A DNA stretch of 5,183 nt from Cyanobacteria bacterium UBA8156 (GTDB lineage: Bacteria > Cyanobacteriota > Cyanobacteriia > Pseudanabaenales > Pseudanabaenaceae). How positions within the stretch are numbered: position 1 is the first letter of the stretch; the number at the start of each line of letters is the position of its first letter. The notes beneath the pieces are model-generated. The model was not told the origin of the DNA. It made no database searches and saw only the letters and a list, made by a program, of their open reading frames with translations. Made by a program: the position numbers and the translations under genes. The stretch spans positions 1 to 5,183 of the forward strand of contig DMPD01000129.1 in NCBI GenBank assembly GCA_003456125.1. Direction: 5' to 3'. Of this stretch, positions 1 to 5,183 are shown piece by piece.

Positions 1-2
1 TG

Positions 3-365
3 GCCCTCATCCAAGCCGAACGGTACGCCGAAGCCCGCTCGGTGTTGCAGGAAGCCTTGGCCCTGCGCCCCGGCTACGCCGAAGCCTGGATCAACCTGGG
101 GGTATCTTGCAACAAAGAAGAACGGTACGCCGAAGCCATTGGCTACTTTCAAGAGGCGATCGCCGCCAAACCGGAGTTTATTCCCGCCTATTTGAATCTG
201 GGGTTGGCCCAGGCCATGCAAGAAGATTTGGCGGGGGCGATCGCCACCTTCCGGGAAATCCTCCGGCACAAACCCGATCATCCCGATGCCCACATGAACG
301 TGGGGTTGGCCTTGCTGGGCTTAGGAGAATCGGCCCAAGGTTGGGCCGAATACGAATGGCGGCAT
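3..365 (+). repeat. TPR block of module 1 (N-terminally cut)
   Basis: Residues 1-121 hold a truncated TPR (1-23, ending ALALRP), two full 34-residue TPRs (24-57 and 58-91, each with an N-L-G core, an A-I pair in helix B and a terminal Lys-Pro) and a final half-repeat (92-121). The half-repeat ends in the GW..YEWR motif (G113, W114, Y117, R120) that closes every TPR block in this protein. TPRs are helical hairpins that form a superhelical groove for peptides or protein partners. The window cuts into the first repeat, so more TPRs or further modules probably lie upstream. Confidence 0.95.
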
Positions 366-3300
366 TTTATCCAGGAATACAACTCCCGGCGGCACCACCT
401 CAAACAACCCCTCTGGGACGGCAAGCCCCATCCCGGCACGTTGTTGGTTTATACCGAGCAGGGGTTAGGGGACTGCATTCAGTTTTTGCGGTTTTTGGCC
501 CTGGTCAAACCACGGGTGGGACGGTTGGTGGTGGAAGGCAACCAGAAAATTTTGCGATCGCTCCTGGAAATCGTGCCGGAAATCGACACGGTGATTTGCA
601 TCGGCGACGAGTTGCCCCCCTACGACGTGCATTACCCGCTGATGAGTTTGCCGTTTTTGTTGGGGGCAGGTGCCCAAACCTTGGGGGAGCGGGTGCCCTA
701 TTTGCCGGTGCCGACCGGGGCCCAATTGCCTGTCCGGTCGGGGATGAAGGTGGGAATCGTCTGGACGGCCAACTTGGGGAATCCCACCACGGGCAAAAAA
801 CGCACCCTTCCTTTGGCCCAGTTCCAGCGGTTGCTGGGCACTCCCGACGTGCAGTTTTACAGCCTGCAACCGGACATTCTGGAGCACGAAAAACCCCTCG
901 TGGCCACCTGGGGCGAAAAATTGGTGGATTTGGGGCCCCACCTCCAAGAACTCACCGATGCCTTGGCGCTGATTTCGCCCTTGGATTTGGTGGTGACCGT
1001 AGACACGATGGTGGCGCACCTGGCAGGGGCGATCGGCAAGCCGGTGTGGGTGTTGTTGCCGCCGGCCCCCGATTGGCGCTGGTTGTTGGATCGGGAACAC
1101 ACGGCTTGGTACCCGTCCATGCGCCTGTTTCGGCGGGGCTTGGAGGAGAGTTGGGAACCCCTCTTGGATCGGGTGCAGCGTTCTTTGCAGGCATGGGTCG
1201 GGCAACGTCAACAGCAGCAAGAAATTCAGCGGTATGAGGACATGCGGGCCACCCGGCCCCAAGATGTGGGGGTGCTCAACAACTTGGCGACCCTTTGCAT
1301 TGCCACCGGGCAGCCCGATCGCGCTGTACCGTTGCTGCGGGAAGCACTGAAACACCAACCGAATTTGGCGGAAGTCCATCTCAATTTGGGGACGGCCCTG
1401 CTGGCCACCGGCCAATGGGACAAAGCCTGGCCCCACTACCAACGGCGGTGGGAAGTGGCGGCCTTTCGGGATCACAACTTTGCCTGTCCGATCGCCGCCC
1501 CGCTCTGGGACGGACGGGAAGACTTGACAGGCAAAACCCTTTATGTTCATGCCGAGCAGGGCTATGGCGATACCCTGCAATTTTGCCGCTACTTGCCAAA
1601 ACTGAGCGAGACCGGGGCCCGCTTGCACCTGGGCTGTTCGCCGGCCCTGGCCCCTTTGCTGGGCGCGTTCCCCGTAACCTTGCACACCGTGGCGACGGAA
1701 GTGCCCCCCTGCGATCGCCGGGTGTATTTGGCGGATTTGCCCCAAATGTTCGGGGTTTTGGCGGCCCCTTACTTGACGACGCCCCCCAAACTTCTTGCCC
1801 TCACCCCCAGCCCCGCTCCCAAGGAGAGAGAGGGGAGTAAGAAACATTGGGGGGTGGTGTGGCGCACCAATTCCCGCCATCCGACGGCGGCCGAGCGTTC
1901 CTGCGGGTTGGGGCATCTGCAGCGGTTGTTTCGGGCCCCCGACAGCCATTTTTGGGTGTTGCAAACCGAGTTGCTGCCCTGGGAACGGGAACAGTTGGCT
2001 CTGTATGCCAACGTGACCATTGTCGAGTCCCTGTCGGATTTTGGCGAGACGGCCGCTTGGGTAGCGGCGGTGGATGGGGTGATTACGGTGGACACGGCGA
2101 TCGCCCATTTGGCGGGGGCGTTGGGGAAACCGGTGTGGGTGTTGCTGCCCCACGTAGCCGACTGGCGCTGGGGTCAGCACGAAACCAGTGTTTGGTATGC
2201 CACGGCGCGGTTGTGGCGGCAACCGGCCCCCGGCGATTGGGACAGCGTGATGGCACGGTTGGCGCTGATGTTGGGGGTACCGGGGTCAACGGAACGGGCC
2301 CCCCGGTTTTGGCAAGTGGGGGGCGAGCGCTACCAGCAGGGGGATGGCGGCGGTGCCGCCCGGGCTTGGCGGTGGGGGGCCTGCCACGATCGCGAGGGTC
2401 AATTGCGGGATTTATGGCTGAACCTGGGGAATTTGCTGGGGCAACAAAACCGCCTCGAAGAAGCGATTTTTTATCTGGAGCGGGCGGTGGCGGCCCATCC
2501 GGGCGATCGCCCCCTGGCCGAGACCTTGGCCAGGGCTTGGTACAACCTGGGAAACCGTCATCAAGAGGGCGAAGCCTGGGCTGCATCCATTCGTTGTTAC
2601 GAAACCGCCTTGGGCTACAACCCCCAGGCTTACAAATGCCACACCAACTTGGGCATTGCCTGGAGCAAACACGGGGATTTGGATCGCTCGCTTCACCACT
2701 ACCGCCAGGCGATCGCCCTCCATCCCCAAGAAGCCAATGCCCATGCCAACCTGGGCCATGCCCTCCAGCAAAAAGAAGACCCCACCGCCGCCACCCAAGC
2801 CTACCAGCAGGCCCTGGCAGGGAACCCCAAGGCCGTCGAAGCCCACAACGGTTTAGCCAGCGTCCTGCGGGAACAAGGAGACCTGGAGCAAGCGTTGTTT
2901 CACCATCACCAGGCCTTGGCAGCGCAGCCGGACTACGCCAACGCCCGGTTTAACTTGGCGCAAACCCTGTTGCTGGCCGGTCGGTATCGGGAGGGCTGGG
3001 AAGCCTACGAAGCCCGCTTCGGCAGCAGTCAATTTCAGAAATGGGGCTGGGTCGAGCCGGATTTTCTCCAGCCGGTGTGGGATGGCTCCGACTTGTGGGG
3101 AAAACGGATTTTTGTCTTAGCCGAACAAGGCGTGGGCGATCGCCTGCAATTGGTTCGGTTTTTCGCCATGCTGAAGGCCCAAGGGGCCACCGTGATCCAC
3201 GGTTGTGCGCCCGAACTGCATCGCCTGCTGCAAACCTGTCCTTGGATCGACACGTTGGTGTTGCCGGAGGAACCCCTCCCCCCCTTCGACACCTGGATTT

Positions 3301-5160
3301 CGTTGCTGAGCTTGCCCCACCGTCTGGGCATCACCCTCGAAAACCTACCGGCGACGGTGCCCTATTTGTCCGTGGCAGCGTCGCTGCCGGAGTCCCTACC
3401 GGCAACACGGCAAGTGGGATTGGTCTGGGCCAGCCGTTCGGCCAGCCCCAGCGCCCAACGGCGATCGCTCCCCTTAACCACCTTGCTTCCCATTTTGCAC
3501 ATCCCCGATTGCACGTTTCACGCCCTGCAAAAAGACCTCACCCCCGAAGAAACCGACTTTTTGACCACCCACCACGTGCGCGATCGCCAAGCCGAACTCA
3601 CGGATTTTTATGCCACCGCCCAGATTTTGCAAACCTTGGATTTGGTGATCACGGTGGATACGGCGATCGCCCATTTGGCTGGCGCTTTGGCGAAACCGGT
3701 GTGGGTGCTGTTGCACGAGGCCCCCGACTGGCGCTGGTTGCTGCAGCGGGACGACAGTCCTTGGTATCCCACAGCTCGGCTGTTTCGCCAACCCCGGCCC
3801 CACGACTGGGAAAGCGTGGCGCTGGCGATCGCCCGGGCCCTGACTCAGCCGCCGGGCATTCCCCTCGCTCTCCCTTTAGCCCAGAAGCTGTACGCCGCCG
3901 ATCGGCGGGAAGAAGCCCGGGCCCAGATCGAGCCGTTGCTGGAGCAGGCACGGGTAGCCCACTGGCTGGGGGTCTTGGCCTTTCAGGAAGGGAAAACCGA
4001 GATGGCCTTGGCTTTGCTGTGGCGGGCGATCGCCCAACTCCCCAGCGACAGCGGCATCGCCCATGCGTTGGGGGGCGTGTTGGTGCGGGCCGGCCACCCC
4101 GAAGCGGCGGTGTATTGGTCGCGACGATCGCTCGTCGCAGCCCCCGACAGCATCGCCACCTGGAACAACTTGGGGAGTGCTTACGCCAGTCTGGGGCAAT
4201 GGTCGGCCAGTCGCCAAGCCTACGAGCAGGCGATCGCCCTTGCGCCGGAAAACGCCGAAGCCCGGTTTGGCTTGGCCTTGATTGATTTGCGGGAACAGAA
4301 ATGGCCAGCAGGGTGGGCCGGCTACGAAAGCCGATGGCAGCAAGCCAAATTCCGCCAAGAAAACCCCATGGTGCCTGACGCACCGCTCTGGCCCGGCGGC
4401 GATCCGACGGGTTTGCGGGTGTTGGTGTTGGCGGAACAGGGACTCGGCGATGCGTTGCAATTTTTGCGGTTCGTCCCCCTCCTGAAACAGCGGGGAGCCC
4501 AAGCGGTGTTTTGTGCCGTCAGCGATCCCCTGGTACCCCTGGTGCAAACCCTCCCCGGCGTGGATGGGGTCGTCCGCAACGGCGAGAGCGCCCCGCCCTT
4601 CGATGCCTGGATACCCCTGTTGAGTTTGCCCCATCGTCTGGAATGGGGAGCCGACTGGCCCGCTCCCCCCTACCTCAACGTTCCCCCCGCCGCAGTGCCC
4701 TGCGCCCTGGAAGTCGGAAAACCCCATTTGGGCTTGGTGTGGGCCAGCAAGTTGGGGCACGAAACCAGCGGCGATCGCTCCATCCCCCTGGTGCAGTTGT
4801 TGCCGTTGTTGCGGGAGCTGCGCGCCACCTACCGCTTGGTGAGTTTGCAAAAAGACATCCCCCCCGGGGATTTGCCCGCCTATCGCCGGCTCTGTCAAGA
4901 AAATGTGCTGCTGGAGGCGGGGCCCCACCTCACCGACTTGGGAGTGACCGCCGCCCTGATCGCCCAGTTGGATGGGGTGATTTCGGTGGATACCGCCGTG
5001 GCCCACCTCACGGGAGCCCTCAACCAGCCTCTGTATCTGTTGCTATCGACCCCCGGGGACTGGCGTTGGCACCGCGATCGCCCCTGGTATCCCAGCGCCC
5101 GTCTGTACCGTCAAACCCGGCGCGGGTTTTGGCAAACAGTCATCGCCCAACTGACCCAAG
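3..5160 (+). CDS. Giant multimodular TPR-glycosyltransferase (GT9-like) protein, partial at both ends
   Basis: One open frame runs from base 3 with no stop, giving about 1,719 genuine residues before adapter sequence starts. It encodes four tandem modules, each a block of 34-residue tetratricopeptide repeats followed by a GT-B-type domain resembling GT9/heptosyltransferases. Each GT domain shows, in order, a P-(L/V)-W-x-G entry motif, EQGxGD (E152, E518, E1041, E1478), a (G/V)xVW strand (W254, W620, W1142, W1580), VDTxxAHLxGA (V333, V696, V1218, V1662) and DWRW...WY(P/A)...RL(F/W/Y)R. Known for the family: GT9 enzymes transfer sugars from nucleotide donors. Inferred: a soluble cytoplasmic enzyme acting on surface glycans or glycoproteins, because no signal peptide or membrane segment is visible in this part. 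The start and stop lie outside the window, since coding similarity begins at the first codon. Leucine is often TTG and the gene is GC-rich throughout, with no sign of a foreign segment apart from the small repeat at 1791-1843. Domain assignment is firm at fold level; donor and acceptor are unknown. Confidence 0.93.
18..137 (+). repeat. 18-bp direct repeat spaced by exactly one TPR
   Basis: GAACGGTACGCCGAAGCC occurs at 18-35 and 120-137. The offset is 102 bp, or 34 codons, one TPR unit. Both copies encode E-R-Y-A-E-A at the helix A/B junction (residues 6-11 and 40-45). The flanks have diverged. This fits a fairly recent unit duplication or local conversion, or strong codon conservation. Confidence 0.9.
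408..1193 (+). other. Glycosyltransferase domain 1 (GT9-like, GT-B fold)
   Basis: Residues 136-397. The entry motif is PLWDG (136-140). The N-terminal loop is EQGLGD (152-157); its Asp157 sits where heptosyltransferase I WaaC has catalytic Asp13 in its MGD loop. The first Rossmann half ends near PYL (232-234). The second half opens with VGIVW (250-254) and a basic KKRT patch (265-268), then FYSLQPD, then VDTMVAHLAGA (333-343), which parallels the WaaC DTGxxH nucleotide-phosphate loop through Asp334 and His339. It continues with GKPVWVLL, DWRW (357-360), WYP (369-371) and RLFR. All key positions are intact, so the domain is probably active. Matching to WaaC residues is by motif and not by alignment. 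A SPINDLY/OGT-type GT41 domain is a less likely alternative. Confidence 0.8.
1260..1451 (+). repeat. Short TPR block of module 2
   Basis: Residues 420-483 hold one full TPR (420-453, ending KHQP) and a terminal half-repeat (454-483, N-L-G core at 461-463) closed by AWPHYQRRW, the module's version of the GW..YExRW motif. This is the shortest TPR block of the four. It is joined to GT1 by a linker at about 398-419 that is Gln-rich (QRQQQQEIQ at 401-409) and then charged. The linker looks like a flexible hinge between modules. Confidence 0.9.
1500..2273 (+). other. Glycosyltransferase domain 2 (GT9-like, most diverged)
   Basis: Residues 500-757. PLWDG is at 500-504 and EQGYGD at 518-523 (Asp523 conserved). 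The second half opens with WGVVW (616-620) and VDTAIAHLAGA is at 696-706 (Asp697 and His702 conserved), followed by GKPVWVLL, DWRW (720-723), WYA (731-733) and RLWRQ. Departures from the other copies: the R-(S/T)-x-P-L motif reads RSCGL (632-636), WYP is WYA, the DWRWLL stretch is DWRWGQ, and the first-half SLP motif is DLP (578-580). PYL (589-591) lies 31 residues before the second-half Trp, against 22-24 in the other copies. The extra residues coincide with a palindromic repeat in the DNA. The catalytic-type Asp and nucleotide-loop residues survive, so loss of function is possible but not shown. Confidence 0.78.
1791..1843. repeat. Palindromic interspersed repeat embedded in the GT2 coding sequence
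   Basis: The stretch reads ..CCCTCACCCCCAGCCCC.. then GCTCCCAAGGAGAG.. then AGGGGAGTAAG. It resembles the widespread family of small palindromic repeats with a CCTCACCCCC(A/G)NCCCCTCTCCC...GGGAGAGGGG core that I know from cyanobacterial and other bacterial genomes. Inverted arms are TTCTT (1792-1796) with AAGAA (1839-1843), and CCCC/CTCC segments with GGAG/GGGG around an AA centre; the hairpin is imperfect. It is read in frame as a Pro/Lys/Glu-rich segment (about residues 599-614) between the two halves of GT2. Family identity rests on recall of the consensus, not on a search. Confidence 0.65.
2094..3679 (+). repeat. Dispersed identical segments shared by GT2 and GT3
   Basis: A 20-bp identity covers the T-A-I-A-H-L nucleotide-loop codons at 2094-2113 and 3660-3679, offset 1,566 bp (522 codons). 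A second identity of 16 bp, GAAACCGGTGTGGGTG, lies at 2126-2141 and 3692-3707 with the same offset. GT1 and GT4 carry the same peptide motif with different codons. The spanned coordinates include non-repeated sequence between the copies. Confidence 0.85.
2400..3020 (+). repeat. Long TPR block of module 3
   Basis: Residues 800-1006 are the longest TPR block in the window. Repeat ends (x-Pro) fall at 833, 874, 908, 942 and 976. Four units are therefore 34 residues long; the unit 834-874 is 41 residues, a stretched TPR with WYNLGN in helix A. A terminal half-repeat (977-1006) ends GWEAYEARF, the usual closing motif. The preceding 767-799 region (YQQGDGGGAARAW) looks like a degenerate TPR with a Gly-rich turn. 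Repeats such as 875-908 (TNLGIAW...YRQAIALHP) match the TPR consensus closely. Confidence 0.94.
3072..3845 (+). other. Glycosyltransferase domain 3 (GT9-like)
   Basis: Residues 1024-1281. PVWDG is at 1024-1028, EQGVGD at 1041-1046 (Asp1046) and FDTWISLLSLPHRL at 1095-1108. VGLVWASR starts at 1138, RRSLPL is at 1153-1158, then comes FHALQKD. VDTAIAHLAGA is at 1218-1228 (Asp1219, His1224), with KPVWVLL, DWRWLL (1242-1247), WYPTARLFRQ (1254-1263) and a closing helix around WESVALAIARAL. This copy has the most complete motif set and can serve as the reference for the others. The residue after the catalytic-type Asp is Arg, where the other copies have Cys, Thr or Ala; here the HIP1 octamer itself encodes Gly-Asp-Arg. 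Confidence 0.82.
3942..4337 (+). repeat. TPR block of module 4
   Basis: Residues 1314-1445 form three 34-residue units ending in Pro at 1347, 1381 and 1415, then a half-repeat (1416-1445) closed by GWAGYESRW. The third unit (TWNNLGSAYASLGQW...YEQAIALAP) is close to consensus; the first (1314-1347) is weaker. The linker before it (about 1282-1313, LYAADRREEARAQIEPLL) looks like another degenerate helical hairpin, so the block may begin nearer residue 1290. Confidence 0.92.
4383..5159 (+). other. Glycosyltransferase domain 4 (GT9-like), running to the end of real sequence
   Basis: Residues 1461-1719. PLWPG is at 1461-1465 (Asp of the motif replaced by Pro), EQGLGD at 1478-1483 (Asp1483) and FDAWIPLLSLPHRL at 1533-1546. 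LGLVWASK starts at 1576, DRSIPL is at 1591-1596, then comes VSLQKD. VDTAVAHLTGA is at 1662-1672 (Asp1663, His1668). DWRW is at 1686-1689 and WYPSARLYRQ at 1695-1704. The strand after the nucleotide loop is NQPLYLLL in place of GKPVWVLL, and DWRW to WYP is 9 residues against 11-12 elsewhere. Sequence through FWQTVIAQLTQ matches the closing helix of GT3, so the domain is essentially complete when the adapter begins. Closest sister in the window is GT3. Confidence 0.8.
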
Positions 5161-5183
5161 AGATCGGAAGAGCGTCGTGTAGG
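5161..5183 (+). other. Illumina TruSeq adapter contamination
   Basis: All 23 bases match the start of the TruSeq universal adapter in read-through orientation: AGATCGGAAGAGC followed by GTCGTGTAGG. Base 5161 may be the A-tail added in library preparation. In the gene's frame it yields EIGRASCR, a peptide tail known from contaminated predicted proteins. Another frame gets a false stop (TAG, 5180-5182) from it. These bases should be trimmed and the protein ended at about residue 1719 as a partial. Confidence 0.97.

Larger units (their letters stand above)
156..5081. repeat. HIP1 octamers (GCGATCGC), 16 copies
   Basis: Hand count of starts: 156, 237, 554, 1711, 2097, 2503, 2709, 3136, 3461, 3580, 3663, 3825, 4026, 4230, 4771 and 5074. 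HIP1 is the highly iterated palindrome of cyanobacterial genomes. Eight copies sit in phase 0 and encode Ala-Ile-Ala, mostly in TPR helix B or the GT nucleotide loop. Six sit in phase 1 (x-Asp-Arg) and two in phase 2 (x-Arg-Ser-Leu). They support a cyanobacterial source. The span gives first to last copy only. Confidence 0.93.

Noticed and set aside
107..1237. Frame-2 + strand open frame over module 1
   Set aside because: Gly/Arg/Pro-rich product with no recognisable domain, overlapping clear TPR and GT coding in another frame.
1242..1244. Internal ATG (Met414) after the Gln-rich linker as the start of a separate gene
   Set aside because: The frame is continuous from module 1 with no stop, and there is no purine-rich ribosome binding site or intergenic gap before it.
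1791..1843. Intrinsic terminator or CRISPR repeat
   Set aside because: The imperfect palindrome lies within an open coding frame, has no T-run after it and occurs once.
465..2222. Long open frame on the - strand (585 codons)
   Set aside because: It lies codon-for-codon opposite the real frame, where stops need TTA, CTA or TCA sense codons, which are rare here. Its product is low-complexity and only mirrors the sense motifs (for example HRNH-type repeats opposite VDT). No family features.
1847..2953. + strand out-of-frame open frame over modules 2 and 3
   Set aside because: Shadow of the real gene in GC-rich sequence; no motifs.
3041..4285. + strand out-of-frame open frame of 414 codons
   Set aside because: Shadow of GT3 and the start of module 4; composition and lack of motifs mark it as non-coding.
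3876..5006. Second long open frame on the - strand (376 codons)
   Set aside because: Same antisense codon phase and same cause; its IHRNHPIQ segment is the mirror of the GT4 nucleotide loop.
1..5160. SPINDLY/OGT-type O-GlcNAc transferase (GT41) as identity of the TPR-linked domains
   Set aside because: The VDTxxAHLxGA, GKPVWVLL and DWRW...WYP series fits GT9-like domains; I see no GT41 signature.
4511..5182. Open frame ending at the 3' edge with an apparent stop
   Set aside because: Wrong frame relative to GT4, and its stop codon lies in adapter sequence (product ends DRKSVV, an adapter-derived tail).

Overview
The window is one uninterrupted protein-coding stretch on the + strand. The frame starting at base 3 is open to the last base (1,727 codons), with neither a start nor a stop inside the window. 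Below, residue n is the codon starting at base 3n. The protein is a fragment of a very large modular enzyme: four successive copies of [TPR repeats + GT-B glycosyltransferase-like domain]. The transferase domains resemble glycosyltransferase family 9 (GT9, the ADP-heptose:LPS heptosyltransferase superfamily). The last 23 bases (5161-5183) are not genomic. They match the Illumina TruSeq adapter exactly and add the artefactual residues EIGRASCR, so the real sequence ends at about 5160.

Organism: almost certainly a GC-rich cyanobacterium. By hand I count 16 copies of the HIP1 octamer GCGATCGC in 5.2 kb, where well under one is expected by chance, and HIP1 over-abundance is a cyanobacterial hallmark. 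A CCTCACCCCCAGCCCC-type palindromic interspersed repeat, which also occurs in cyanobacterial genomes, lies inside the gene. The sequence is not enough to name a genus.

Layout: module 1 has TPRs at 3-365 and GT1 at 408-1193. Module 2 has a Gln-rich linker, a short TPR block at 1260-1451 and GT2 at 1500-2273. Module 3 has a long TPR block at 2400-3020 and GT3 at 3072-3845. Module 4 has TPRs at 3942-4337 and GT4 at 4383-5159. The distance between the two main GT motifs (EQGxGD to VDTxxAH) is nearly constant at 177-184 residues, while TPR number varies between modules. All four GT domains keep the Asp of the N-terminal loop and the Asp/His of the C-terminal nucleotide-binding loop, so none is obviously dead, though GT2 is the most diverged. 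GT3 and GT4 look most alike.

How it may work (inference): TPR blocks commonly bind protein or peptide partners, so the chain could present one acceptor to several glycosyltransferase sites, or bring several sugar-transfer steps together. Donor and acceptor cannot be read from the sequence. No RNA gene, promoter, ribosome binding site, terminator, CRISPR or mobile-element gene is visible, and no stretch over 300 bases is non-coding.
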